Below are positions 50,111 through 63,604 of a stretch of DNA of 64,000 bases, piece after piece; positions within the stretch are counted from its first letter, which is position 1; every line of letters begins with the position of its first letter. Source of the DNA: Apostichopus japonicus (Eukaryota > Echinodermata > Holothuroidea > Aspidochirotida > Stichopodidae). Where the stretch lies: assembly GCF_037975245.1 (NCBI RefSeq), contig NC_092574.1, forward strand, positions 8,308,213-8,372,212, given 5' to 3'. The position numbers were made by a program, and so were the translations under genes. The notes below the pieces were generated by a model. That model was not told the origin of the DNA. It saw only the letters and a program-made list of their open reading frames with translations, and did no database searches.

Positions 50111-53100
50111 AACAGAGCATTCCCCAAAAAATCTGATTTTTGATAAGATATTATCTTGTTTTCTAAACAATTTACTGAAAAATGTTGTCTTATTGGGGCA
50201 CAGTTTTCTTATGTCGATGGCACTTTTAAGCTTCCTTATGAATAGGTTTTTTTGGAAAAGCAAAAAAATATATATATACAAAACGGCTTTATTAAAACCT
50301 AATTCGCTTGCAATGAACATTAAAAAACTTCGATGGCTTCGTACCATGGACGTGCCCTGAAATTTGACCCGTGAAACACGTGACCTAATCATGTGACGCC
50401 GATCATTATGAATCGATACTTTGGGTAATAAATGACTCACCTCATCATCGGTTCAGTCATTAAATTGGGTCCTTGGCATAACTTAAGGAGCAGTTTAAAC
50501 AATCCATCAATCAAATTAGAGCAAACACCGGATGATCTGCGAGAAGTATATATACAGTATGTATGGGGAAGTCGGCTTTGGCTTGTTTTTTTTTTTAAAA
50601 AAACATACCTTTTTTTTAATGAAGTTTGGTATGCCTACACAAACTCGGAAAGAAATCTGAAGTTATTACATAAACAACTTCTGAAGTAATTACGAAAAAA
50701 CAGGCTCTGAAGTGCAGAACTTGCGCAAGCAGCTTCTGAAGTTACAAAAATATTTATGAAAAAAACGAGAAAAAAAAGGGGGGGGCACAAACCCAACCAT
50801 CATGATTGGTCTCTACAATATATGACAGTACGATATCGATATATGTGATAAATGACTTACCCACCGTACATCGAAGAATGTTGTGTTTTTTATTCGGTAA
50901 GAAAGATATCACACACCAGAATGAAAACAATGATTCCTTTGGTGTATATACGAGTGAGCTGCGGGCGGATATACATCTATATGGACAGACATGTGCATAG
51001 TACGACGATACGTAATTTGCGGTGGGGCATTCCATACCGTGACTGTACTACTACTAGCATGCCCAAAGTTAACATGGATCTAATTTGCGTTGGATTCCAG
51101 TGCGAGAACCAATTACGAATAATGAACGAGTGACTTGTATATAGAAAATGACTTCAAATGCAATACTATACTTTAGCATATATATCTATATAACCCAACG
51201 TTTCCCCCCCCCCCCCTTTATTTGTAGGGTGTTATTTTGTTCAGTACAGGTACCGAGTACAGGTTACAATGATAGCATATACGAGTACAAGTATAGGCCT
51301 AGCCTATATGGAATTCTCCTTAATATGAGTGTTTTAGTACAAGGCTTTATACTATAGCGCGAATAAACGAGTACACGCTATACTGTACTAAATAGTTTAT
51401 CTCTACTAGATTTTCTGAAACGCCTTCGAGTACGCTTGTGAGTACAAATCCATATAACTGCGATTACGGGTAACATCGCTAGCATACGAGTTACACTGAC
51501 TCAGTATACAAGTAGTCTGGGCTGCATATTATTATCTACACACTTTTTCTGCTGTCAAAATGTCAGTAACAGTATATAAACAGGATGAGAGATAAAAAGG
51601 TAATATTTCTCGTTATGTACCATATGTTAATAACATATAATAAACATGTCTAGGTATCTAATCTATATCCCTATATGATGCCATAGATATATACTTTACA
51701 CTTTACAGTAGTGTCAACCTCTTAACTCTGTCTGTCTTCGGCTTTAGGGACCCTTTTGTAACTTATTGGATTTACTATTATACCTTCTGTTTGACGACGA
51801 CCGCAGCGGAAATCATTACTTCGATTTATCATGTTTGACAGTATAAAGCCAAGCAACCCCCCTTCTCGGGTAAACTCGTCTTTGTATACTTGGTGTAAAC
51901 TACATAGATTACCTTAAAGGTAGGCATATGCTGAAATGTGGCTTTTTTGTCATGTTTATCTACGATGAAGAAGGGGGGAAAATGCTACTGTTGGACTTCA
52001 AATATTAGTATACCAAAAATCAGATCGGAAGGTTATTTATACTTTTATTGTTCGCCGTGGAGGGGCATAGGGGCCCATACCCCAAATATTTGGTGTCCCC
52101 CTTACCCCTGGTGTCTTCCAAAGTGAAATTTGCCGTACAATTAAATAGAATTAGGAAGGAAGATATACAACTCATAGACTTCTACTCCGTAAAATGTACT
52201 TGCGTCTATACCTCCAAAGTTCAGTTGATTTGAAGTTGATATGTACGGTATGCAAACGACTTAAAGTGTATAAGCTTCGGGACGGGTGAGGGGCGGGGGG
52301 GGGGGGGCTGAACTTCATCGCCGCCATGTAGATCGCAATGGCCTGTGGCACCAGCTTGCATTACCGGAATTCTGTGCCCCTCACAAATATTGATCTGCTG
52401 AGCCCCACTCTCACTTCCAAATGCCTTCTGACGACGCCACTGATTTGCTACCACAACCTCGCGACTGGTGAAGCCTACATTACATAACTCGTGTCACAAA
52501 ACAAATATGGTGCAATATTGTAACATTATTTCTTTAAACATTATTTCACAAGTTACGAAATGCAGCACCTATTTGCGTCTGAACACCTTAATTTAACCAC
52601 AATTTCATAAAGGGAGAACCTTTCACCCCGGACGACATGAAATCTTAGCCCAACCCCCACCCCCGCCCCACCGAACCCCTAGTACAAAAAATGGTAGGTT
52701 GCGCCCTGAATTCCCAGTACCACTAGGATAATATTTCCATGTAATGGTTCTCTTATTTTCTCTTTTTCAGTATATACTAAATGAGTGACCAAGAATATAT
52801 GAAAGGAAATATTGCATATTCGAAACATCAGATCGTATATATGTTGCTCGATTTTTCGTCACGTCCGTACGATATCAACGCTGTATCAATGTTGTTGCGC
52901 TGGATATCCCGTTCGACTTAGGTCGTCCTATTTTGGCAAATATTCCCTTTAAGCGCCCGGTATAAAGTTCAAGTACATTGTTAGACTACTTAGGATGTTT
53001 GTCAAACCTAAAATTGCGGCAGTAGGTTGTTACAGAGAGATGTGTTTTGTTCTCACTCCGTAATAAGATATAGTACGGTATACGACACGAGTGTATAGCC

Positions 53101-53871
53101 TGCGCGATATATGCAAGCACCGTGTTAAATATCTATATGTGGTGTATAATGTTATAATAATAATAATAATATCGAAACTGCCACACGTATATATACGTAT
53201 ACTAAGGGTATATCCACTGATGGCCTGTACACGTAATGTCATGTATGCAACTATAGAAACATTGCCGACAATTTTTTTTTTTTTTTTTTTTACGAATATA
53301 GCCTATGAATATTCAACAGCAATTTACCATAGTGAAATAAGGCTATATAGATAATTAACATGCATTCAGTTCAGCAATCGTAACAACAATTAAGATGTGT
53401 TAATAATATTCGTTTTTGAATAAAACCTACCACAATATATAGGCTTAAGTTAAAGAACACCTAAGCATGAAAATTATGCCAAAACTGATATTTTGCTTAC
53501 AGAACCGAGTTTTTTCTTCCACCTCAATTAACCATTCCATTTTTAAGCTAAGGTATTGCCAATATTTTTCCAAATATATGACTCATAATTGACAAATAAG
53601 GAGTAAAGTTGTAGAAAATATACTGGAATTTTCGGTCCCCCTGGGACCTTCGTCAGCAATACTTGGCAGTCGAATGAAAAGTACAAATGTAACACAATGA
53701 AAGTATGACGCCAGGTAAGTGTAAATGGCATTGATGGAATTAAAAACAAATAAACCATGTATATATTAGGCCTAATACGAAAGATTCAATCGATTTCTTT
53801 TCTATCAGTTCGGGCTGTCACCGTTTATTGGTGATATTACGGCATTAAAACTGCTTTCATTCCCCAACTGA
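50111..53871. other. Non-coding region
   Basis: No gene recognised. It includes a C13 run (51204-51216), repeated GAGTAC motifs between about 51250 and 51450, a G13 run (52295-52307), an AAT microsatellite near 53156 and a poly-T tract near 53272. At 52432-52442, CGACGCCACTG is the complement of a CAGTGGCGTCG hAT-like end, but no partner end was found. Confidence 0.5.
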
Positions 53872-53961
53872 AAACGTGTATCTCATTTTCGGACTGAAAA
53901 CTTGTCGAACTGAAAACTTGTCGGACTGAAAACTTGTCGGACTGAAAACTTGTCGGACTGA
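53872..53961. repeat. 16-bp minisatellite CGGACTGAAAACTTGT
   Basis: Four full copies and a partial one lie head to tail (one copy reads CGAACTG), with a diverged AACTGAAAAC just upstream. Confidence 0.95.
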
Positions 53962-55942
53962 GGGGTGTACCCCGATCCACTCACTGTAGGATATATAGGG
54001 CCTTTGTGTATAGGAATGATGACTGTGTGGCGGCGGGCTGACTGTGGCTCGGTAGATATTTATTAATGACTTGTGCAGTCCGTTGTATAATCGGCCAGAT
54101 TTGAAAGCTCGCTTGGAATGTGGTATCACTCCCTTTGCAGTCTGTGAAATACTTTACATATATGTGTTACGTAATCATTCCTGATACTAGCCGAGTTAAT
54201 ATGTACGCACAGTATTTATGCGCTGTAATATGTGTAACATTGTCGCCTGCACTGTCATGTCCAAGCATCACTATACTTGGCCGGTTGGCTTATGGATCAT
54301 GTGTAGCGTATAAACCTATGACCATACAGTGTCGATGTAAGGGGACTAGGGTTGTGAGTGGATCGAGTTGTTGGGTTTTCGTGCCCAGACTCTATCTTTA
54401 GGTAGATTTTCATAAAAATTGTAGACCACCTGTACCGGGTTCTTTTTACAAAAAAAAAACGCATTCGTGAAATTACACAAGCCGTAACCGACTGTCATGG
54501 TCACGTGACCAGAGTCCTAATGCTATAAGGAAATGGGGGATGAGAGTATATATCAGTACATTAAACGTGTTTGCATTTCGTGCGTATGCTCTTGGATAGA
54601 GTGACTCTTTTTTTTAAACAGTATAACTGTTATATTAAACCACATAACGGGGGATCCTTCGATAACTAAGATAATTATTGGATTACAACCATTTGCTGGA
54701 TCCCAATGAGCAGTAACTAACAATAATAATCTTAATTTAAGTGCAGAAACACTTCATGTTCAACCTTACTTTCAATACGTGATTGTTTCATTTGCAAGCC
54801 TTCTATATGAATATAATTTCATCTTTTCTTGGTGACAGTTTCGGTGTTTATTGGGTAATCGTTCATCTGATTATGAACCTGGCAACAGCGTCATTAAGAC
54901 AAAAGTTCGAGTCTAACTTATTCTATAGTTTGCAAATTGGTATAGGCCTAGGTGTATCTAGGTATATATAGAAAATGTTGATGGTAAATTTCATCATCCA
55001 ACTGACATCCTTGATCTAACATCTTTGAAGGGGGAAAACATATGCTGACTAGCTTCATACATACAAAATGTCGCCCTCTCTTTGCCCTCCGTATACCCAA
55101 CTCCGTATATCTCTCAACCCAGCCCCTCCCCCCATCTTCCTCTCTCATTTTCCTTTCCACAATATTAGTGTCATATCCTCCGGTCTTCCCCGGCCTGTTC
55201 CGCTCCCCTTGTGACTGACATTCATAACACCGCTTCTCTGGAACGCTGCCGTACATTGCAGTTGGTTGTGTACTATATATATAGCTTCTCTGCAGTACAG
55301 GTAACTTTTGAAATCCTTCTTTTTTGTTGTTGGCCCTGATGCATTTTTCCAGCGATCTATTTGTCGTGATTGATGGCCCTGTTCTTCTCATAATGTTTTT
55401 CTTTGAGTGTTATTCAGTACCGGGCTACATGTTCTTGCGGTTACCGTTTGCTATAGGACGTGGTCACAGCTCGTCATGGGTGGAATTCAGCTTCATAAAT
55501 CATGCATTTTGTTATCGATCGTCCTGTATATGGGTCTGCGAAGAAAAAGAAAAAGAAAACTATGTAATAAATGCCCCTGAAAAGATTACTTCCTTTCGTC
55601 ATGACCTTTGACCTTCCACTTGACGTTACAACAAACAGTTGTCAATGAATGATTGTCGCGGAGTCTTGTTTTGGGGGAAATTAAAGCGATGTAAGTATAA
55701 AACTTTCCGCTGGCTAAACAATTTTCCCCTTTTTAGTTACAAAATCGTTTAAAAGTAAAAGAGGGCTTGATGTTTCGATCTTAACATCGAGGACACATTT
55801 GAAATAGACAGACGAGCAAACAAATTAATTGGACCTTTGGACAATCAATCATAAGAGCAAACTACCATCGAAGTATATATCCTGTACATTATTAATGACA
55901 CCGGCCTCCAACGCGATAGTCCAGTCTCTTAGCTTTCTAGTC
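53962..55942. other. Non-coding region
   Basis: No gene recognised. Frames of 90-147 codons around 54120-54401 and 54948-55611 have no domain, repeat pattern or splice context that would support them. Confidence 0.5.
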
Positions 55943-56030
55943 TGGTTTGGCGAAATGACCAGGCTGGTTGGGCGAAATGGTAAGGTTGGGCGAAATGGCA
56001 GTTGGACGAAATGGTTGTTGGGCGAAGTGT
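55943..56030. repeat. 16-18-bp minisatellite GTTGGGCGAAATGG
   Basis: About five variable copies of GTTGGGCGAAATGGNN, the first two spaced slightly wider. The unit length is the same as in the array at 53872-53961. Confidence 0.9.
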
Positions 56031-56567
56031 CCTGCTTCCGTCTCTTATATATGTTATTATATACCAGGCAGTTGAGTGATCTCACACGATTCAGTCCTGT
56101 GGCCACAGTGGTAAAGTAACGAACGTTGCAACACTATCCGAGTGTTTTGTACATTCATGCATATTTATGACACAGGGCTCTAACATGATTCCAGTGTTCT
56201 GTCAGTCGGTTTAGGAGTCAACCGGACAAGAATAATTTCTTTTTTAATTATAATGCGCACATAATCTTCCCTGCTTACTAGTCGCCCCAAAAAAAGAAGA
56301 CAACCCGGCATTCTGCAGAAAAACATGAGGCGATTTAAGAATTGTCATCTAAAGCCTAGCCTGAGTTCATTACGTAACTTTTGGGATTCTTCTCAAGTCC
56401 GTCGCACACTGCCCGACTGATCAGTATACCCAACTCAACTCGACCGCCGTGACCTAGTTTTTCATAGTCATGAAGACCCCATGGTCTTTACAACTGCCCC
56501 TGTCCCCGTCCCGCGCACAGAACGAGTGGTAATCGCGTACAACAGACGACTGCTATATATCTGTTAA

Positions 56568-57219
56568 CAAGGGCGGCGGAAGCACTTTTAATCTGGGGGG
56601 GGGGCACCGACATCAAAGGGCACTTTGCAGAAATTCGATGTGACTGATGCAGCCTTATATTTAGTACCCTTTATAACTCTTGTTTTATCTTATTTGCGTA
56701 TACACATCACTCCATCAACGCCCCCCCCCCCCCCTTCAAGGAAAATATGCATACTAGCACTGCAATATCCAATGTGCAAATTGGGAAACAAGGAACAAGT
56801 TTTCTTTTGAGACAAAAGGAGGTGAAATCATGCTAGTTGCTAATGTAGGAATCTTCCGAATTAGAGTTTATTTCTTGTTAATATCTTAACAAATTTTTCC
56901 ATTCGAAATAGCTTTGAGTTTGACCCACAGAAATTCATTAAAAAGTCAGGGGCGTAGCCAGGATTTGCAAAGTTGTATGCATGACTATCTGAGCGGAGCG
57001 CCACCATCGGTTGGCGCGGAGCGTACAAGAAAATTTTTGGTTTTACAAACCCCTCAGATGGCCGGAAACGGCCCTTCCCGAGTGTTCATTCTGGTTCCCT
57101 GGCCTCTTGCTAACTTGAGACACCTCAATTTTTATGTAGAAAAAGGGCACATTTTTAACCTGAGGAAAAGTGGGGGGGGGCACATGCCCCCTGTGCCCCC
57201 CCCGGTTCCGCCGCCCTTG
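56568..57219. mobile_element. hAT-like non-autonomous transposon (MITE), 652 bp
   Basis: Terminal inverted repeats CAAGGGCGGCGGAA (56568-56581) and TTCCGCCGCCCTTG (57206-57219) are perfect over 14 bp. They are flanked by the identical 8-bp direct repeat TCTGTTAA (56560-56567 and 57220-57227). An 8-bp target duplication with a CA...TG-ended, G-rich terminus fits the hAT superfamily. There is no transposase frame. G and C runs (56595, 56721, 57172, 57196) lie inside. CAGGGGCGTAGCCAGG at 56947-56962 looks like a second hAT-type end, so the body may be a composite of nested copies. Confidence 0.82.
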
Positions 57220-57227
57220 TCTGTTAA

Positions 57228-58795
57228 CGACCAGTGCTCGTTTAGTCCACATGCAAAATAACTTTCTCGTTTATTGGTCACAATTGTTATTGTTAAGACT
57301 GGGCAGTTTCAGTCGTGAACAAACCAAACACTTGTCGACGACTGACAGTTGTAGGGAAAGCGCTACATGTTCAGTTTTCCAGACAGTCAAACTTTTGATC
57401 AGTCGTGTTAATCTGATTAAGCACACGCACATTGCTCGACTATCTTTGATGAAGTTCCCACTCAGCGACAGGCGAGTTGAATCGACCCCCTCGAGTTCAG
57501 TCGAGCAGAGTGTTCGGCGCGCTTTATCGGTATTGATACTCCAACACGTAGCATATAGGACTACACCACACATACATACTGTTATAGCAGTACAAAGACC
57601 ATGATCTTACTCAGCCATGAAGTACTATAGTGAAGACTCCTTACTATTTACCTGAAAAGCCGGCGACGTGTAGTAATTATTCCCTTTCCAATAAACCCCG
57701 TGATACTCATGTGACGTAACATCGTCATGATCCTATGGATACAGTCTCGATGCAGGGAGATGCTACTTTAACTAGCAGCTCCCTGCTCGATGTAAAGGGG
57801 AAGTGCATGGGGGTGGGGGAGGGGACTGCATGTGGGTGAGAGTGGACCTTTGGTCTTCGTGACCTGACTCAATCTTAGGTGACTTCTTCAGAGTACCGTT
57901 TACTTTTTAACTAACCACGACGAGATGAAATAGTCTATATAGTTGATATGTGGATTATAAGCAAACGTAAAGCCTACACTCGTGAATACACATATAAATT
58001 TTAGTCATGAAATGTTACCGTCTGCTAATTTTGGCATGTATAGGAACAAATTGAAAATAATTCTGTGTACGTATGATTTGGTCTTTTGGTTTTTTCTCTT
58101 AACCAAAAAAAAAAAAAAATAACGAAAAAAAAACGCCATCTCTTTAACAGCCCTCACAGTATGTATTCCGTGACGTCAGTCTGGGGTTGAACTTGTAAGC
58201 CATCTTCAACCCACGTTCATTGCTACGGGCGATTGACAACACGCTAACTGTTAAGTACTCCTCTTGACATTTTGACAGGAATAACATCGACGGGAGACCC
58301 CCTCAAGGTGACAATTTAATGCCTTCCGATCATGAGATGTGATGTTTGTTCATCACTTCCGTTCCTGTCTCTAACGTCTGCCAATCAGCCCGGGGAACGG
58401 GTCTTCACCACTCGCCCACCCAGGTTTATTTTGACCAAGAAATGACCATCACCTTGACAGATAAATATGTGGAAGGGCTGCGGTCGTAAAAGTCGATTCA
58501 AATAATAACAACTGTTTTCTCACGTGACCTGTATGGGTCGTATATTTTTTGGGGGAGGCTTGACGATCACACGCTCGTTACTGAATTTGGATTTATGACG
58601 TTCAAAAAATGTTCAAGTAGAATTTTTAAGGTTGGATCTGTCACAAGTTGATCATACTTTATCAAAGTAACCATGTTTGGCTCCACCGTTAAATAGAAGG
58701 ATTGTAATGTACCTGAGAGCATAATCTGTTCGCTTTAAGTCATTAAAATCACAAACCGAGGTAACATGACATTCGGATAAACTTAAAAATGTGAA
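57228..58795. other. Non-coding region
   Basis: No gene recognised. It contains the imperfect foldback at 57752-57786 and a poly-A tract near 58106. Confidence 0.5.
57752..57786. repeat. Imperfect CAGGGAG foldback
   Basis: GCAGGGAG (57752-57759) and CTCCCTGC (57779-57786) are perfect complements, with GCT/AGC pairing inside and CGATG-like flanks outside. It shares the CAGGGAG...CTCCCTG arms with the hairpin at 23068-23095. Confidence 0.65.
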
Positions 58796-58862
58796 GCAAA
58801 TAATAATAATCATAACAATAATAAAATGATGACGACGACGATAATGATGATGATATAATAAC
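58796..58862. repeat. Compound AAT/GAT microsatellite
   Basis: Interrupted AAT repeats pass into GATGAC and GATGAT repeats. Confidence 0.9.
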
Positions 58863-61800
58863 ATTACAGTCTTCGTTAAATTCTTTCAATACATTATCTT
58901 CATACATGTTGGAATAAACGTTAGTAATGAACGTCCAATGTAACAGTTATTTCATATACTCAGTAAGTGGTACTTAAATGTAACATACACTGTTATACAA
59001 TTACAATATTTGTGTAAGTCGTCCTTTATTTCTTTTCTCTTAACATTTTTTTTCTCTTTTAACAAAAAGATACTTTTAGTTTCATTTTTATATCTCCTCA
59101 AAGGAACGATTTCTTAAATCACGAAAGAACACTCCTAAGTATCTATAGGGGCTCTTTAAGAGGTGGAAATACTGGAGAGTCCCCTGTGCCTCGCCCCCGC
59201 CCCCTCCCACCCATCCAGGCTCCGCCTCCCCTAATTAAGATGTCGTCACATGAAGTTGCACAATGTATCAATATATATATATAGATATGTATAACACAGA
59301 ATAATGACAGAAAGTATAGGTTACCAGTATGAAAATACCCTCGGTTCATATCAGTGACGACAGAAGTCTGATATTTATAAAATCAGGAACATTCTTTGGT
59401 TTATATCACCATTTTTACGACTAAAATCTGCTGTTTTGCAGAGACTGATGAGAGAGTGAGTCTATTCAAGTTTCGCCCTTCCGCGTGGTTTCACCCAGCT
59501 TGCGTGTCTTTTCTTCCTGCGCACCCATATAGTGTTCAGCAGTCTTTGAGAATCATTCTGCTACAGCAACCCACGCGGAAGATCATAAGTTCTAAACGCA
59601 CCAATCGTTCCCACATTACCACTTTGCCCCCCAAAAAAGAGTAAAAAAAAAATGCTTTGGCAAAATTCCGCTCTCCAACCTCCACAATATTGATCAATAC
59701 TCAAAACACAGTGAGAAATAACACAGACATTCGCTTGATTTACTTTGGAATTTTTTATCGTATAGGTTTAAAAAAAAATCTTTTGCTGTTTGATTTCGGT
59801 CCGGGGGGAAAGTGCATTCACTTGATTTGAAATTTAGAATAGAACGAAAGCGACCGTCAACATGTAATAAAAAAAAAGAATAGAAAAGGGAAATAAAAAG
59901 AGAAAAGTAATCCACTTGCCCGGGTAAGGTGCGGCCGTGTACTCATGCATTCATTCTGATGTCATCAAAGGAGCGGTCCTGTTTCGCTCTGACCTATAAC
60001 CATGTAGTGGTTGGTGGGTTTCTCTGTACAAACGGGCAACCGACAGAGAAGGGGGAAGTACAACCGCTACGTCATTATCTTCAAGAATTGTTGACACGTA
60101 TAGCTGACAAACAGTATAGTCCATGGATGTTGCGGTCTACCCACAATGTAGACCGTTCCTTCCGTCGGTCAAGTTATACTGACCATGACAATGAGTTTGA
60201 TAATGCGCCTCCTTTGCTAACCAAAAAAAAAAACACGAAACACCGAAATAACAATGTGTTGGTTTAGATTCTCCTTGGCCTGTGGCGATAAACTTGGTGC
60301 TTTTGTCTTTAATAATAGCTATCATATATACAACAAAGAAAACATACGTGTTGGCTGTTTGGTTTCCGAAATCTCAGGGAAAGGTTGGCTCCGTACAGGA
60401 AACGGAAGCGGGACTAAACAATGTCCACGTTTTGACATATTGAGACAGGTATCACACGTTACTTTCTCATGACCAAAAGTCTCCAAAGATTTCTTTTTTT
60501 TGCGAGTGGGACAAAGTTGGCAGACCCTTTACACATACCGCCAAGTTCGTGCAGTTGGTGTGCGGGGATGCAGAGGATGTGGGAGACGGTACATCTCCCG
60601 TTTCATCATCTGGCAAAAATTCAGAAGTATTCCAAACTTGCTTTTAAACCTAATTTATAGTCTCAATATATGCTGCCACAGAATGAACAATGTGACATTT
60701 AACTTTCCACGGGGGAAGGGGTGGGGGACCCCAGACCCCCTATATGGGAAACCTCATTCGGGGAAAATTTTGGAATCCGGTATTATATTAACATGATTAA
60801 AAGCAATTTATTTACATTTCATTTTGCACAAAATTACATACCAATAGAGCTCAGTCATCTCACAAATCAGGTTGCCTCTTGTTCCAAGTATTAACACAAC
60901 TTCCTGGAGGAATATTTTAATAAATCCTTGCTTAGAGAATAAAGAACAGAAAATTCTCGATTTTAATAAGTTCTTCGAGATGTATAACATAGGAGCCACT
61001 TCAACAGTATAGAAAATGTTATGCTACTATTGCAAAACACAACCTGACGAATCAAACTGTAATGAAATAAAGTTTTATAGGTCAACTATATAAGATTTAG
61101 TGATATTTTTTTTTCGAAAAAAACGTCTTTTTTTATAGGATAATTTTATTGGCAGAATGTTAAGTCTTGTAAATATGATGTAGTCCAAGAAAAAAAAAAC
61201 TGTTTGAATGTTAGTCCAAAATTTTAATGTTAATCCATTGCTGTATAAATATTCTCATGTTGTATAACTTAAAGGCATTAAAGACTCGCCCCAAACCGCG
61301 TGTCGCCCTCTGAAAACAAGTGAACTTTCTGTAGCTTGCAAGTGAAGTTTTCTTCTTGTTGCTAAAAAATGCAGTAATGGAACGTGATACCTTGTTATCT
61401 TTATCTGGACCTGAGATGCTATAGTGTTGTGGGTATGACCGTAGCTCCGTGTATTGACCGCAGTGTATACACTAGTGTCTAATTATCGGCTGTAGCAAGC
61501 TGTGTGTGTATTTTCTGGGATCGATGGTGGTGTCTAACACTTCTGTTACACCACATTCAGATTACCAGCATCAGACGTTTCTTTGTGCGCGAGTCTTCAC
61601 TCCCTTTAATCAAAAGATGCCCTTTCCAACTTCATATCAACAACAGGGGCACACTTTTGAATGACATTCAACACCATTTGTTCAAGTTGACAAATTTGGT
61701 AATGTATACTGTAAACAATGTCTTCGAGGCCATAAAAGTCTTAATTGTTTCTTATTTTGTGTTGAACCATTCTGAGGAACTGACCTATAATGGTCTGTGT

Positions 61801-63604
61801 GTATTAGACTAGATAGTCCAGTCATTTTAATTGATGAACCTCAGCTGTTTAAATGGTCATTTCTCAAACAGTGGTAAGTACAACTTGGACTTATAACAGT
61901 GCTTTCTAACGGTCTGCATCATATGAACATTATTGTTAAGCCAATTATAATGTTATCCTTGACTAGGGTCATAAGCGACACCACGGCAATCGTGGGCCAG
62001 TTTCTCGCACACCTGCATGAGACAATGCCAGAAAGTTGGCCCCTGCAAACTTATCTCTTTTGTTTATATGGGTTGAATGAAGGCTACCATTACGTTGCCG
62101 GTATGACAGTGTAGAATATATGTAGGATAGGATATCGCCCCCTCACCCGCCTCCGGAGGGGAAATTATCGTCTGTAACCCTGGGTAAAGACGTAAGTTAA
62201 GCTGACATAAAGTATGGGAAGAACCGGACAATAAATTCACCCGCTACAGAGAGGCCTACATAATCTATCATTGCTAAGTAGACCAGAAAAGTACTGCTAT
62301 ATTCTAATTGATTGGTATACGACTGTGTCATATATCTTTCGTCATATCATCACATCTCGTGGTGTCGTAGGTCTTTTGGCGTGTCATAGGTGTCACTATG
62401 GTAAAACTATCGCATTGGATCTGTCGCTTTTTGTTAATTAAACAAGTTCTCAGATTTTAATCTGATCCAAATGATTGCATGAATAATGAAAAAAAAAACC
62501 AAAAGATATCAACCCTGACATCACATATATATCTGTTTATGTTTATCTTATTTTTTTGCCCCTTGGCGGGAAAGTCAAGTTGTTAGTTTTGTAGGATTAT
62601 CGTCGTCGTTTCTGTCGTCTGCCATTTGAAGCCCAGGCTTCCTACTCCTCCAGCAACAGGCATCCGGTGGACAAACACAGGCGCTGATCTGTCGCGGTGA
62701 TGACTAGAAAGCCTATATTGTCTGCAGAAACAACGAAGATTGGGGGGGGGGGAGAGATTCCTTTGACAGGCTTGAAATAGACGTGCTGGAAACTAGGTTA
62801 GAAAACTCTTCGACAAAACTGAACTAGATCAGTGTTTCGACACGTCTAGTTCGTTAACGTCTTAGCCATTGGTTCGTGTATGATAGATATCCTGTATAGG
62901 TTGGCTGCCTTTATTATGTCACGCTGGTACAGTGATGTAACCATGACCTACGTGAGCGGCTAGCCTGATAAAGGGGATTGGAATATCTTGAGAATACACA
63001 CTTTGTTCAAACGCTGTAGATTGAAAACATTTGAGAGGTATTGTGCAACATTTTAGAACTATGATTACCCGGTGGAAGTTGAATAATCTATAATTTCGCA
63101 TAACCCCTAAACCCGTATACTTCGTACTCCATATACCCATACACATACCACATACGGTACTGCGGTCATATCCATGGTACGTTGTTGAAAAGGACAGAGA
63201 GGAGGGGGTTGCCACCACAACAATCCCCAAGGGCACCACATACCCTTAGCGAAGTCGAATATATAAAATCAGTACAGAAAATGTATGTTTGTCTCGTTGG
63301 ACCATAGAGCTGCTGAGAAAGTTCACTACACCCTATATATCTGGGATAGAAAATTGGGAGTGCATTCATCCGTGATTTATTAAAAGTGATTACGCGGTAT
63401 CGTGAAATCCAACTATCCAAATAACTAAGTCTCGGCTACCGCTGTTACTGACGTCACTATGTGTAGAAGGCTTGCATTAATTAGTAGTGTCTTTATCAGT
63501 ACTGGAAACATTGTAAAATTAGGGCGTAGTTGATCACACCAACTACCCACTTAATATATCATAAAGAACGAATGATAAATGACTACTTTCAATCCCCAAT
63601 ATAT
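58863..63604. other. Non-coding region
   Basis: No gene recognised. GC-rich patches near 59170-59225 and 60705-60785 look like ends of degraded hAT-type elements. The hairpin CGGTCTAC/GTAGACCG is at 60133-60155 and a G11 run at 62742-62752. Frames at 59929-60267 and 61504-61812 (102-112 codons) match no family I recognise. Confidence 0.5.

Noticed and set aside
54948..55391. 147-codon minus-strand frame
   Set aside because: Composition driven by a CT-rich plus-strand stretch; no domain or conserved motif.
61504..61812. 102-codon plus-strand frame that looks somewhat protein-like
   Set aside because: No motif or family recognised and no splice or start context. It could be a degraded transposon fragment but cannot be supported.
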